A stretch of DNA of 64,000 nucleotides. It comes from Allopusillimonas ginsengisoli. Lineage in GTDB: Bacteria > Pseudomonadota > Gammaproteobacteria > Burkholderiales > Burkholderiaceae_B. The number at the start of each line of letters is the position of its first letter. The stretch's first letter is position 1. Shown here piece by piece: positions 17,429 through 27,995 of this stretch. The stretch covers positions 338,243 to 402,242 of the forward strand of contig RAPG01000003.1 of assembly GCA_005239165.1 (NCBI GenBank). Direction: 5' to 3'. The position numbers and the translations under genes are program-made. Under the pieces are notes generated by a model. That model had not been told where the DNA came from and did no database searches. It saw nothing but the letters and a program-made list of their open reading frames with translations.

Positions 17429-18211
17429 ATGACTGAAGTCCGCCAAGTTTCCCGCACCCCTGATGCGCCTGAAAAGGTTAGACGCCGAGGCTTTCTTAAA
17501 GAAATGTTGGGTTTGGGGGCTGCTGCCACGGTTATCCCGATTGCGCCAGCCCAGGCTGCAATGGGAAGCCAGCCGCCACGGCGCCCAGGCCATGCAGGCA
17601 AGCGCTACGGCATGCTGGTGGATTTGCGTAAATGCATAGGCTGCCAGGCCTGTACCGTGAGCTGTTCTATTGAGAACGAGCCGCCTCTGGGCCAGTTTCG
17701 CACCACGGTTTTGCAGTATGAGGTGAATCTGCCCGATCTGGCACAGGCCGCCATGCTGAGCCTGCCGCGCCTGTGCAATCACTGCGATACGCCGCCCTGT
17801 GTGCCGGTGTGCCCCGTACAGGCCACCTTCCAGCGTGAAGACGGCATTGTGTTGGTCGACAACGACCGCTGCGTGGGTTGTGGATACTGTGTTCAAGCCT
17901 GCCCATATGACGCCCGTTTCATTAACCACGAGACTCAGACTGCCGACAAGTGCACATTTTGTGAGCACCGATTGGACGTCGGCCTGCTGCCCGCCTGTGT
18001 GGAAAGCTGTGTCGGCGGTGCGCGTGTCATTGGTGACCTCAATGACCCCGAGAGTGCCATATCGCGTCAGATGGCAGAGCACAAGGATGAAATCAAGGTA
18101 CTCAAACCTGGGATGAACACGAATCCTCATGTGTTCTACATCGGTTTGCCGGATGAGTTTGTGGATGGCATCGACGGGCAAGCCAGTGTGCGCCCCATTC
18201 TGGACATGTAG
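17429..18211 (+). CDS. ttrB: Tetrathionate reductase subunit B, iron-sulfur protein
   Basis: 260 residues. A twin-arginine leader (RRRGFLKEMLGLGAAATV) ends near residue 40. Four ferredoxin-type cysteine groups follow: CIGCQACTVSC, CNHCDTPPCVPVCP, CVGCGYCVQACP and CTFCEH...CVESC. These bind four 4Fe-4S clusters that wire electrons from the membrane subunit to TtrA. It is the first gene of ttrBCA. The ribosome site is weak. Confidence 0.93.
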   Translation: MTEVRQVSRTPDAPEKVRRRGFLKEMLGLGAAATVIPIAPAQAAMGSQPPRRPGHAGKRYGMLVDLRKCIGCQACTVSCSIENEPPLGQFRTTVLQYEVNLPDLAQAAMLSLPRLCNHCDTPPCVPVCPVQATFQREDGIVLVDNDRCVGCGYCVQACPYDARFINHETQTADKCTFCEHRLDVGLLPACVESCVGGARVIGDLNDPESAISRQMAEHKDEIKVLKPGMNTNPHVFYIGLPDEFVDGIDGQASVRPILDM

Positions 18212-18220
18212 GAGGCAGGC

Positions 18221-19267
18221 ATGGAAATCATCGAGTTGTTGACACCGTTTTACGAGGTAGCCTGGCTGCCCTGGGCGGTGCAGTACTTTTTTCTTATCGG
18301 CATTGCGGCGACCACTGCCATGATTGCTTCGGGCTGTGCGTTTGCATCACCGGACTCTCAGGGCGCGCGGCTGTTACCCGCCGCCGTGGCTGTGCTGGCG
18401 GTGGCGGCGGTGGCCGCGCCTGTCTCGCTGCTGGCCGACCTGCATCAGCCTGGGCGTTTCTGGCATTTTTATGCGCATTTCACCCCTTGGTCGTGGATGT
18501 CGTTGGGGGCCTACCTGCTTCCAGCATTCGTCATGCTCGCGCTGGCGTTTTGCGTGGCCTGGTGGTTTGAGCGGCGAGGCGTGCTGCGCGTCCTAGGTGT
18601 TCTATTGATCGCATCCGCGCTGTCGATTCTGGTCTATACGGGTTCTGAAGTCATGGTGATCCGGTCCAGACCGTTGTGGAACACGCCATTTTTGCCGGTC
18701 AACTTCGCCTTGACCTCATGGCTGGCCTCACTGGGTGCCATGTTGCTGGTTGCACGCTGGTTGCCGGGCGGCTTGCAGGCATTGCCAGTGGCCCTGGTGC
18801 GCAAGCTTGCATGGCTGGGGTTTATTGCACTCACTGCATGTGCCATGACGTGGGTGGTTGTCGGTGCCGAAGGTGGGGATCCTGCCTTTGATATGGCCCG
18901 ACGTTTGTTTATGGAATTTCCGGCCTGGCGTCTGGCATTTATGGGCTCCATCGGTGCCGGTGTTGCGGTCATGGCGTTACTGGCATGCAGCAACAATCGC
19001 CTGGCGGGCTGGTTTTACTCGCTGATCACTGCCGGTGCGCTGCTGGCCGTCGCCTGGGTGTTTCGCTGGATTGTCTTCATGGCCGTGCAGGAAGTGCCCA
19101 AATACGGTGCGGGGCTTTATATCTATCAAATGCCACTGGGCAGCGATGGCCTGTTGGGCATGCTCGGCGTGCTGGGCCTGTGCATTGCGCTGATTGCAAT
19201 CGTCACGTGGGTGGTCAATGAATTTCGTGCTGACTCGGTGCATGCTACCGCCGCAGCACGTTCTTGA
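18221..19267 (+). CDS. ttrC: Tetrathionate reductase subunit C, NrfD-family membrane anchor
   Basis: 348 residues with about nine membrane helices, starting MEIIELLTPFYEVAWLPWAVQ. It belongs to the NrfD/PsrC quinol dehydrogenase family; helices with SLLADLHQPGRFWHFY and YTGSEVMVIRSRPLWNTPFL carry the usual quinol-site residues. GGAGG lies ahead of the ATG, nine bases after ttrB. It should oxidise menaquinol or ubiquinol and deliver electrons to TtrB. Confidence 0.92.
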   Translation: MEIIELLTPFYEVAWLPWAVQYFFLIGIAATTAMIASGCAFASPDSQGARLLPAAVAVLAVAAVAAPVSLLADLHQPGRFWHFYAHFTPWSWMSLGAYLLPAFVMLALAFCVAWWFERRGVLRVLGVLLIASALSILVYTGSEVMVIRSRPLWNTPFLPVNFALTSWLASLGAMLLVARWLPGGLQALPVALVRKLAWLGFIALTACAMTWVVVGAEGGDPAFDMARRLFMEFPAWRLAFMGSIGAGVAVMALLACSNNRLAGWFYSLITAGALLAVAWVFRWIVFMAVQEVPKYGAGLYIYQMPLGSDGLLGMLGVLGLCIALIAIVTWVVNEFRADSVHATAAARS

Positions 19268-19281
19268 TAAGGAAGAATACG

Positions 19282-22200
19282 ATGAGCAACAAAGACCACG
19301 ATAACGAATTGCAAGAACAGCCCGTCACGTCGAAAACCGACCTTGATCGCCGTCGCTTGCTAATGCACGGTGGCGTTGCGGCGGGTGGGCTGGCCGCCTT
19401 CGCCGTCGGATACGGTGACACGCTTTACAAAGCTGCCAAAGGTTTAACGCAGGGCACAGCAGGAGAGCCAACGGCCGATGCCTTGCGCGGCAACTCTCTT
19501 AAACCGGAGTTCGCCATTAACGCAAAAGGCGAACTGTCTGCGGCCAACGGCCAGATCGTCAGCCCCTCGAGTTGTTTGGGGTGCTGGACGCAGTGCGGTG
19601 TACGTGTGCGGGTTGATACCGCGACGAATCGCATTGTGCGCATTGCCGGCAACCCTTATCACCCGCTGGCAACAACCAGCCCTGCCACCATGGATATGCC
19701 TGTGCGACAGGTGTATGCCATGCTCGGTGGTGACAATGGGCTAGAAGGCCGGGCTACGGCCTGTGCCCGTGGCTCGTCCATGCAGGCTCAGCAAACCAGC
19801 CCCTATCGCGTACTGCAACCACTCAAACGTGTTGGGCCGCGTGGCTCGGGGAAGTGGGAAAGCATCTCCTTCGAGCAGTTGATCGAAGAGGTCTGCGAGG
19901 GCGGTGATCTGTTTGGTGAAGGGCAGGTTGATGGGCTTCGCCCACTCTTTGATCACAAGACGCTGATCGATGCGGCCAACCCCGATTATGGTCCCGTCTG
20001 TAACCAGCTGGTCGTATCTGACTCAGCGAACGAAGGCCGTAGCGCGCTTCTGAACCGCTTTGCTCAGCAGTCCTTCGGTACCGTGAATCGCAGCAATCAT
20101 GGTTCCTACTGCGGCCAGAGCCGGCGCGTGGGTGCCGCCGCCGCACTGGGTGACTTACCCGGCATGCCACACGGCAAGCCAGACTGGAAGCACGCGAGTT
20201 TTGGTCTGTTTATTGGCTCAGCGCCTGCTCAGTCGGGCAACCCCTTTCAGCGGCAGGGACGTGAGCTGGCTGAAGCGCGTTCGCGTAAAGAGAATCCATT
20301 CAAGTATGTCGTAGTGTCGCCCATACTTCCCACCTCATCAAGTCTGGCCTCGGGGTCTGGCAACCGTTGGGTAGCTGTTAAACCTGGTTCTGACCTGGCC
20401 CTGGCCATGGCCATGATTGACTGGATTATCGAAAATGACCGCTACGATGCCACGATGCTGTCGCAGCCTGGCCCCGAGGCTGCGCAGGCAGTCGGTGAGG
20501 CTTCATGGACAAATGCCACCCATTTGTTGGTGAGTGAGCCTGAACACCCGCGTTTTGGCACGTTTTTGCGGGGCGGTGATCTGGGCTGGAAAAAGCCTGA
20601 AGGTGACGATGTTGAAGATGTTTATGTTGTGCAGATGGCTGATGGTAGCCTGGCACCGCACACCGTTGGGCAGCCGGCCACGCTGGCGGTGGAGCCACGT
20701 GCAGTGACCTTGGTTTCTGACGGCGGTGCTGTGCAGGTGTGCAGCAGCTTCGTCAAACTGCGTGATGAAGCCCGGCGCTTCTCGCGTGACGAGTATGCTG
20801 CCCAGTGCGGTATTGCCAGGAACACCATTGAAGAGCTGGCGCGCGAATTTACCAGCCATGGCAAGAATGCGGTTGCCGACATGCACGGTGGCACCATGAA
20901 TGGCGCGGGCTTTTACACCGCGTATGCCATTTACATGTTGAACACGCTGGTGGGCAACCTGAACGTCAAAGGCGGGCTGGTGCTTGATGCCGGGCCATTT
21001 GGGCCATTTGGCCCGGGGCCGCGTTATAACTTTGCCCAGTTCGAAGGCAAGGCCAAGCCCAAAGGCGTGCCATTGTCGCGTAGCCGCTTTCCTTACGAGA
21101 AAACGACTGAGTACAAAAACAAGGTCAAAAAGGGCGACTCACCTTACCCGGCACGTGCTCCGTGGTACCCGGCGGTTGGCGCGCTCAGCAGCGAGATGCT
21201 GGGGTCAGGACTGTTGGGCTACCCCTACCCGGTCAAAGTGTGGCTTAACCACATGAGTAACCCGGTCTACGCCCTGTGCGGTTTCAAAAATGCATTTCTG
21301 GATAAATTGCGCGACACCAAGGCGTTGCCGCTGCATATTTCCGTTAATGCTTTCATCAATGAGACCAATGCCTGGGCTGATTACATTGTGCCGGACACAG
21401 TCACCTATGAAAGCTGGGGTGTTGGCGCCCCCTGGGCCGACGTTATCGTCCGTTCATCAACGGTACGCTGGCCAGTGGTTGACCCTGCGGTTGCGCGCAC
21501 GGCCGATGGTCAGCCTGTTAATCTGGAAAGCTTTTTGATCGGTGTGGCCGTACGTCTGGGCATGCCTGGCTTTGGCAAAGGTGTAATTTCAGACAAGGAA
21601 GGCAACCGCTACGACTTGTTCACGGCTGAAGATTTCTATTTGCGTGCACTGGCCAATATGGCCTTTACGGCTGGCAAGCCAGTGGGTGAAGCAAGCGATG
21701 ACGACATGGTGTTGACGGGGGTATCGCGCTTTGAGCAAACCCTGCAGCAAAAGCTAAAGCCAGAAGAATGGCGGCGTGTCGCCATGATTATGTCGCGCGG
21801 TGGGCGCTTTGATGACCTGCAGTCGGCATGGAATGGCGACAAAATCCGCAAGGCTTACACCACGCCGCTGCAACTATGGAACGAACCCATAGCCCGTATG
21901 CGGCACGCGATGACGGGTGAGCACTATAGCGGCTGCCCCACGTTTTACCCGACCCGGCTGGGTGACGGTACCCCCATGCGCGAGCAGTTCGACGAAAAAC
22001 AGTGGCCATTCCTGATGACGTCTTACAAGTCTAACTTAATGAGTTCAATGTCTATCGGGGTAGATAGGCTGCGGCAGTTGCATCCGCAGAACCCGGTGTC
22101 GATCAACAAGGCTGATGCGGCCAAACAGGGGATCAAGAACGGAGATGCGATACGCATTGTGACGCCAGGCGGAGAAGTACGCGGTGTCGCGCTGGTGCGA

Positions 22201-22449
22201 GAGGGGATTATGCCGGGTGCGATCGCGGTGGAGTTTGGTTATGGCCATACCGAGCTAGGCGCCAAAAGCCACATGATTGATGGTCAGGCCTTGCCTCACA
22301 ACCCGCATCTAGCGGCGGGCGTTAACCTTAATGACTTGGGTTTTGCTGACCCCAGCCGGGGTGAACACGCCAATATCTGGGTAGACTGGGTTTCGGGCGC
22401 TGCCGTGCGTCAGGGGCTGCCGGCGCGTATCGAGGCGGTTACGGTTTAG
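19282..22449 (+). CDS. ttrA: Tetrathionate reductase subunit A, molybdopterin catalytic subunit
   Basis: 1055 residues from ATG 19282, which has AAGGAAG at the right distance; an in-frame ATA/ATG region at 19264 overlapping ttrC is less likely. A twin-arginine leader (DRRRLLMHGGVAAGG) is followed by the 4Fe-4S group CLGCWTQCG ... ACARG. Cys in SYCGQSRR (about residue 280) is the probable molybdenum ligand. The C-terminal domain (INKADAAKQGIKNGDAIRI) is the molydopterin dinucleotide-binding barrel. It reduces tetrathionate to thiosulfate in the periplasm. Length and gene order match the TtrBCA systems of enterobacteria. Confidence 0.93.
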   Translation: MSNKDHDNELQEQPVTSKTDLDRRRLLMHGGVAAGGLAAFAVGYGDTLYKAAKGLTQGTAGEPTADALRGNSLKPEFAINAKGELSAANGQIVSPSSCLGCWTQCGVRVRVDTATNRIVRIAGNPYHPLATTSPATMDMPVRQVYAMLGGDNGLEGRATACARGSSMQAQQTSPYRVLQPLKRVGPRGSGKWESISFEQLIEEVCEGGDLFGEGQVDGLRPLFDHKTLIDAANPDYGPVCNQLVVSDSANEGRSALLNRFAQQSFGTVNRSNHGSYCGQSRRVGAAAALGDLPGMPHGKPDWKHASFGLFIGSAPAQSGNPFQRQGRELAEARSRKENPFKYVVVSPILPTSSSLASGSGNRWVAVKPGSDLALAMAMIDWIIENDRYDATMLSQPGPEAAQAVGEASWTNATHLLVSEPEHPRFGTFLRGGDLGWKKPEGDDVEDVYVVQMADGSLAPHTVGQPATLAVEPRAVTLVSDGGAVQVCSSFVKLRDEARRFSRDEYAAQCGIARNTIEELAREFTSHGKNAVADMHGGTMNGAGFYTAYAIYMLNTLVGNLNVKGGLVLDAGPFGPFGPGPRYNFAQFEGKAKPKGVPLSRSRFPYEKTTEYKNKVKKGDSPYPARAPWYPAVGALSSEMLGSGLLGYPYPVKVWLNHMSNPVYALCGFKNAFLDKLRDTKALPLHISVNAFINETNAWADYIVPDTVTYESWGVGAPWADVIVRSSTVRWPVVDPAVARTADGQPVNLESFLIGVAVRLGMPGFGKGVISDKEGNRYDLFTAEDFYLRALANMAFTAGKPVGEASDDDMVLTGVSRFEQTLQQKLKPEEWRRVAMIMSRGGRFDDLQSAWNGDKIRKAYTTPLQLWNEPIARMRHAMTGEHYSGCPTFYPTRLGDGTPMREQFDEKQWPFLMTSYKSNLMSSMSIGVDRLRQLHPQNPVSINKADAAKQGIKNGDAIRIVTPGGEVRGVALVREGIMPGAIAVEFGYGHTELGAKSHMIDGQALPHNPHLAAGVNLNDLGFADPSRGEHANIWVDWVSGAAVRQGLPARIEAVTV

Positions 22450-22457
22450 CTACCCTC

Positions 22458-22480
22458 AGGCGGAAAACGCTTATCCGCCT
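22458..22480. terminator. Hairpin between convergent ttrA and ackA
   Basis: AGGCGGA / TCCGCCT stem with a 9-base loop, nine bases after the ttrA stop, followed by TCTGAAAG and not by a T-run. Probably ends the ttrBCA transcript, possibly with help. Confidence 0.45.
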
Positions 22481-22552
22481 TCTGAAAGGTAGTTGAGGTA
22501 TGCATACCAGCCCGAGGATGCAGGCTGCGCATTCGCCATGAACTCAGCAGGC

Positions 22553-23770
22553 TCAGATCAATGCAAGTGCCTGGCGCGCTGCGATCCATTCTTCGTTGGT
22601 GGGTTCCACCACAACGGTAATGGGGCTGCCTGGCCTGGAAATAATGGGCTTGTTCTGCTCGTTGGCGTCTGGGTCTAACTCTATGCCCATCCAGGCCAAG
22701 TCGCGGCACACCCGTTTGCGGATTTCGGCACTGTGTTCGCCGATGCCTGCCGTAAATGCCAGCACATCCAGTCCGCCCAGCACGGCCGCCAGCGCGCCCG
22801 TCTCCCGAACAATACGACGTACATACAAGGCCAGCGCATCACGCACGCGCTCTCCGGTTTCGTCGTCGTTCTGTTCAAGCGGGAACAGCACGGGAGGGTC
22901 GGCGGACACGCCAGACAAGCCAAGCAATCCAGACTTGTTGTACAAAATGTCGGCGACTTCTTCCAGACTGAGTTTTTCGATCTGCATCAGATAGATGACG
23001 GCGCCAGGATCCAGGGCGCCGCAGCGCGTGCCCATCATCAAGCCATCCAGCGCTGAAAACCCCATCGTGGTGGCGACACTCTGCAGGTTTTTCATGGCAC
23101 AAAGGCTGGCGCCGCTGCCCAGATGGGCCGCCACGACGCGCCCATGTGCGACCTCGCCCAGTCTTTCGGGCAGCGCCACTGAAAGATAGTCATACGACAG
23201 CCCGTGAAAGCCGTAGCGACGCAAACCACGATCCCATGCGCGGTGGGTAAGCGGCAACATCTGTTCGATCTTGGGCATGTCGTGGTGGAAGGCGGTGTCA
23301 AAGCATGCAACCTGCGGCAGATCAGGACGGATCTTGAGCAGGATGTCGATGGCTTCCAGCGCAAAGGGCTGGTGCAAGGGCGCCAGAGGGATGTAGTTTT
23401 TCAAATCAGCCAGCACGCTGGCGTCGACCCGTACCGGCGAAAAATACTTGTTGCCGCCATGTACCACCCGATGGACGACGGCATGCAGCTGCCGCCCGGC
23501 CAGACGCTCGGTCACACGTTCGCGTATGTAAGTGAGGGCAGAATGGTAGGGTTGTTCGGTATCAAGGGTAATGGGTATGGGCGTCATGCCGGTTTGCCCA
23601 AAGGTGCTGGATGTACGGCCGACGCCCTGAACCTTGCCATTCCAGACAGGCGTACGCGGCAGCGGGTTTTGCCCGCCGTCGAACATGGCAAACTTTATGC
23701 TTGACGAGCCGCAGTTTAGGACGAGAGTCAGGTCGCTCTGAACGGGGTAGCGATCAGTGAGTGTATTCAT
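22553..23770 (-). CDS. ackA: Acetate kinase
   Basis: 405 residues from ATG 23770, which overlaps the stop of the upstream phosphotransacetylase gene (ATGA). The kinase signatures LVLNCGSSSIKF, HRVVHGGNKYFSPV, AHLGSGASLCAM, MMGTRCGALDPG and FTAGIGEHSAEIRKRV are all present. It interconverts acetyl phosphate and ATP with acetate; propionate or butyrate are possible too. It sits at the end of the phaB-DUF3141-pta-ackA operon and so links acyl-CoA overflow to energy recovery. Confidence 0.93.
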   Translation of the reverse strand: MNTLTDRYPVQSDLTLVLNCGSSSIKFAMFDGGQNPLPRTPVWNGKVQGVGRTSSTFGQTGMTPIPITLDTEQPYHSALTYIRERVTERLAGRQLHAVVHRVVHGGNKYFSPVRVDASVLADLKNYIPLAPLHQPFALEAIDILLKIRPDLPQVACFDTAFHHDMPKIEQMLPLTHRAWDRGLRRYGFHGLSYDYLSVALPERLGEVAHGRVVAAHLGSGASLCAMKNLQSVATTMGFSALDGLMMGTRCGALDPGAVIYLMQIEKLSLEEVADILYNKSGLLGLSGVSADPPVLFPLEQNDDETGERVRDALALYVRRIVRETGALAAVLGGLDVLAFTAGIGEHSAEIRKRVCRDLAWMGIELDPDANEQNKPIISRPGSPITVVVEPTNEEWIAARQALALI

Positions 23771-25194
23771 GGAGGCGTGTTCCGATAGTGGTGTGCCAGC
23801 AAGACGGCAATGGCGCACGAAGCAATGCGGGTTTCCCGGGTGTCTGCGCGACTGGTCAGCACAATGGGTACTTTGGCCCCCAGAACTATGCCGGCACTGG
23901 ATGCATTACCCATAAATTCAAGTTGCTTGGCTAGCATATTGCCGCTCTCAAGATCAGGTGCGATCAGGATGTCGGCTTTACCCGCGACGGGCGAATCTAT
24001 ACCTTTGATGGCGGCTGCAGCCGGTGACACGGCATTGTCGAAGGCGAGGGGGCCATCGACCAGGGCACCGGTGATCTGGCCACGATCTGCCATTTTGCAT
24101 AGTGCGGCGGCATCCAGTGTGGCTGGCATATCGACATTAATGGTTTCGACGGCGGCCAGGATAGCGACACAAGGTTGCTTGACGCCGATGGCGTGTGCAA
24201 GATCAATCGCATTGCGAATGATGTCGGCTTTTTCCAGCAAAGTGGGTGCGATGGTGATGGCCGCGTCGGTAATGATGAAGGGACGCGGGTATGACGCTGT
24301 CTGCATCAGATAGCAGTGGCTGATGCGGCGTTTGGTGCGCAGCCCGGCTGCAGAAGGCAAGATGGCCCCCATCAGTTCGTCAGTGTGTAAACTGCCTTTC
24401 ATAATGGCCTCGGCCTGCCCGCAGGCGGCCAGATGCGCACCAGCACTGGCTGAAGCGTGACTATGCGGCGTGTCTTCAATGTGCACGCCTGACAGGTCCA
24501 GGCCTGCCTCGGCAGCTACTGCCTTAATGCGAGCACGGGGGCCAACCAGTATAGGAATAATCAGGCCATGGTCTCGTGCTTCGAGCGCTGCAGACAGGCT
24601 CAGGGCGTTGCAGGGGTGTACCACGGCAGTACGTATCGCACCCATAGGTCGCACATGATCCATCAGACGACGTATGCCGTCGCTGGTATTCACTTCAAGG
24701 CGTACTTCCGGCAGCGTGGCGCGCTCTCGTTCGATGCGTTCCGTGGGGGCGATCACTTCCGCCTCCCCGCGGATGACCTCCTCGTCGTCTTGATTGACGC
24801 AACTGCATTCGAAGTTGATGCGTTTGCTTTGTGCGTCGCGAGCGATGACCTTGACGCTGACGCGCAACGTGTCGCCTACCCTTACGGGAGCAAGAAACTC
24901 TAGCGTCTGGCTGCGGTAAATGGTGCCAGGGCCGGGCAGCTTCATGCCCAGCACACCGGAAATCAATGCGCCACCCCACATGCCGTGGGCAATGACGCCC
25001 TGGAAGCGTGTTGACGAAGCAAACTCAGGATCGATGTGCTGTGGGTTGAAGTCACCCGATTGCAGTGCAAACAGCTGTATGTCTTCGGTTGTGAGTGTGC
25101 GCTCAGTGATTGCCGTGTCGCCGATGGCGATTTCATCGAATACTTTGTTCTGCAAGGTTGTCAGGGCGTGGTCTGACGGTGCATTTACAGTCAT
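23767..25194 (-). CDS. Bifunctional MaoC-like hydratase / phosphate acetyltransferase
   Basis: 475 residues. Residues about 15-150 form a MaoC hotdog domain with the hydratase motif around SGDFNPQHIDPEFA (D and H of the active site). Residues about 170-470 are a phosphate acetyl/butyryltransferase (AVVHPCNALSLSAALEARDHG, GADIL-like KADILIAPDLESGNMLAKQL). This fused form is common in Burkholderiales. It should convert acyl-CoA to acyl phosphate for acetate kinase, and the hydratase half could feed R-3-hydroxyacyl-CoA. Starts four bases inside the end of the DUF3141 gene. Confidence 0.9.
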   Translation of the reverse strand: MTVNAPSDHALTTLQNKVFDEIAIGDTAITERTLTTEDIQLFALQSGDFNPQHIDPEFASSTRFQGVIAHGMWGGALISGVLGMKLPGPGTIYRSQTLEFLAPVRVGDTLRVSVKVIARDAQSKRINFECSCVNQDDEEVIRGEAEVIAPTERIERERATLPEVRLEVNTSDGIRRLMDHVRPMGAIRTAVVHPCNALSLSAALEARDHGLIIPILVGPRARIKAVAAEAGLDLSGVHIEDTPHSHASASAGAHLAACGQAEAIMKGSLHTDELMGAILPSAAGLRTKRRISHCYLMQTASYPRPFIITDAAITIAPTLLEKADIIRNAIDLAHAIGVKQPCVAILAAVETINVDMPATLDAAALCKMADRGQITGALVDGPLAFDNAVSPAAAAIKGIDSPVAGKADILIAPDLESGNMLAKQLEFMGNASSAGIVLGAKVPIVLTSRADTRETRIASCAIAVLLAHHYRNTPP

Positions 25195-27916
25195 TTATCA
25201 GATCCTTTTTTTACCGTGGCCGTCTTGCTGGTTTTACGGGTGCCCTTGCGTGCGGCAGGTTGGCTGGTCTGTGCCGTTTTGCTTGCTTGCGCTGCAGATT
25301 TCTTTGTCGTTGAAGAAACCGTGGTGGCCGGGATTTTTGCCTTTTTCGCCAAAGAAGGCGTTTTGATTGCCGATGCGGCGGCCTGCTCGATTGAGGACGA
25401 CGCCTTGCTTCTCGACGATACAGTCTTTTTTGACGAGGAAGGAGTCTTGCTCGCCGAGGTCGGTGCCTTTTTCATCGAGGAGGAAGCTGTCTTGGCGGCG
25501 ACAGGGGCTGGTACTGGCGTAGGGGCCGGGGCCTTCTTGACTGAATCTGAAGGCTTCCTGACCGATGGACGGGCCTTTTTAGTCTGCCCAGGAGTCGCCA
25601 CAGGCACGGCGGAAGCAGTGGGGGCCGATTCTGCTGATTGGGCGGCTTTCATCTCAGGTGAAGCTGAACGTGCTTTGGGTGTGGCTATCGCGGTGGTGTC
25701 AGACTCTGTCTTCTCTGCCACGTTGGCCGGCGCACTCTGCTCGAAGAGACTAAGTATCCGTTGCAGGCTTGCCTCTTCTTCAGCATGCAAGGTGCCGCTG
25801 GACCTTACCAGACGCTCAAGGTCTTGGGCACGCTCACGAATGTCGTCAGCTTTGGCGCGCTGTAGCAGGGTAGGAATTGCTTCCATTGCCGTTTTCATGT
25901 CATGGGCCAGCAGTACCGCCTGGTCGCGCACCAGTGCCCGAAAAGACGTCATGTCAAAGTCGCGTGGCCGCCGTGAGCCGTGAAATTTCAACGCATGACG
26001 GAAGTGCCGCTCATCTGCTTCGCCGCGGGTACGAAGAATGTAGAAGATGGCGCGTACGGTGGCCTCAAGAAGCCCGCCTTCGGCCATACGGTCGCGGATA
26101 CTGGCGAGCTCACGCTCCACAAATTTGAGATGCTCGGGTGAATCGCCGGGATGATTGCGTGCAGGCGCGTTGCTTTCCGTCGAATAGCCCGTGAGTGCCT
26201 GGATCAGCGGTGATCCATACATGCCTTCAAACAGCCACGCGTACATCTGGTCGCGCTGGTCGCGGTAAGAGTCGAGCAGACGCACAATCATGGCCGACAC
26301 GTTTTCCTGTGCCTGCCACAATGGATTGTCGGACATGACTTCACGGCGGTCGTTACGTATGCGGGTCGCGACGTCGGCAACTGCGGGTGCCAGGGTGTTG
26401 GTACTGGACCACCACTCGTAGGAGATACGCAAGGGGTGCAAAGTCTGCATCATGCTTGCTATCTCGGGCGTAACCATGCCCTGCACCCAGGGCTGCACGA
26501 AACTTTTGTATAACGCCAGGTTGGTTTCCGAAACACGGGCAGCCGCTCTGAAGCGGTGATCTGATGCCAGGTCTGGTTTTACGATATTGCGCACATCGTC
26601 GAGAGTGCGCCTATGCAGAGCCATAAAGTACCCGTCGTGTGAACCCGGCCCGTGTGCCGACTGTGCCGCCTCAGGGTTGTCATCAACCGTGGCTTGATAC
26701 ACACCGGCCGGCAATAAATCGATTAAATCAATATTGCTGGTAAATTCAACATGCTCTTTACGCCCGACCTTGCCTGAAACAAAAATGCCCAGGTGCCCGA
26801 TGCTTTCGTGGGTGGTATAGACAATGGTCTGATCGTGGCTGGCAACGTCTTCGTCGTTGCGATACAGGTCGGTGATCCAGCCCAGCGCTTGTGGGGGCGG
26901 GGTAATGTTGTCGCCATATGAGCAGAACACCACAATAGGCGAACGAATATTGCGTAAATCGATGCGCAGGCCATCAGATGTGATTAGCTCAGCACTGCTT
27001 AACCGGTTTCCAATGAACAAATTGTCGACGATATACTGCATCTCGACATCATTGAGAAAAACATAGCCTCCCCAGTATTTTTCAAACTCCAGGTAGCGTG
27101 GGCCTTCGGTATCGACGTTGGCATACAGATGGTAGTTTTTTGCCCACCATGTGTTGGCGGGGTCGAGCTTTTCAAAATTTTCTACCAGCCAGGCACCGTC
27201 AAAGCGTCCGGCACCCAAGTCACTGGTTAGCGCTGTTAGCCAGCTTCCACCCGTAAGGCCACCACCGTAACGCATGGGGTTATCGCCCGCCCAGTATGAT
27301 ACCGGCGCGCGGCAACAATTAGAGGGCCAAACAATTCAGGCCACAGCGATGCCGCCATCATGACCAGCCAGCCAGCCTGGCAGTTGCCAATGACGGCGGG
27401 TTTGCCTATGCAACTGTCGTGCAGTTCGCCTACATGGCGTACAAAGTGGGCCAGTCCACGCATAACATCTTCAACCGTCTGGCCGGGTACGGGATCTGGC
27501 AGAAAGCCAACAAAATAGCAGGCGTGGCCGGCCTTCATGGCGGCACCTATCTCACTGTCAGGCTTGAACCCGCCAATGCCCGGGCCATGGCCAGCCCGCG
27601 GGTCGACTACGATAAAGGGCCGCTTGGCGAGGTCTATGGTGGTATCGGCGGTCGGCAGAATGCGCACCATACCGTAATTGATGGGCCGGGCAAACTCCGG
27701 CCCCGACATAACCAGCTCACACTCAAAATTCAGCACGTTGGGCGCCTGTTCCTGAAGGTGTTCGCGGTATTGGTCGCCTCGCTGACGCCTCAGGTCGGCA
27801 AAAAGAAGAGACCGTTGCCAGGCGTCTACCCCGTACTCGCTGACGGCACTGGCAAAAGACCAGGGGTCAAACATGGAAAAGGTGTTGGGCATTGAAGAAG
27901 GTTTTGTGTCGTTCAT
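25191..27916 (-). pseudogene. DUF3141 PHA-associated hydrolase-like gene, frameshifted
   Basis: Two adjacent frames make one DUF3141 protein of about 908 codons if one base is restored near 27304-27313: the frame ending ELFGPLIVAA continues, in the next frame, as APVSYWAGDNPMRYGGG. An expected GCCGGCGCG reads GCCGCGCG. The N-terminal part has the cysteine lipase-like box GNCQAG, as in PHA synthases. The last ~180 residues are low-complexity and basic, with many KKA, SSK and KTP groups, resembling PhaF/AlgP tails. Start is set at ATG 27916. It lies between phaB and the phosphotransacetylase. Either true inactivation or a sequence error; function of the family is not known. Confidence 0.8.
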
Positions 27917-27995
27917 GAACTGGGCCTGAATTTGCCGGCCGCGTGGTGTCGCGACCGGCATCATTAATAATGGATCGTTGCGGATGCCATGTTGA

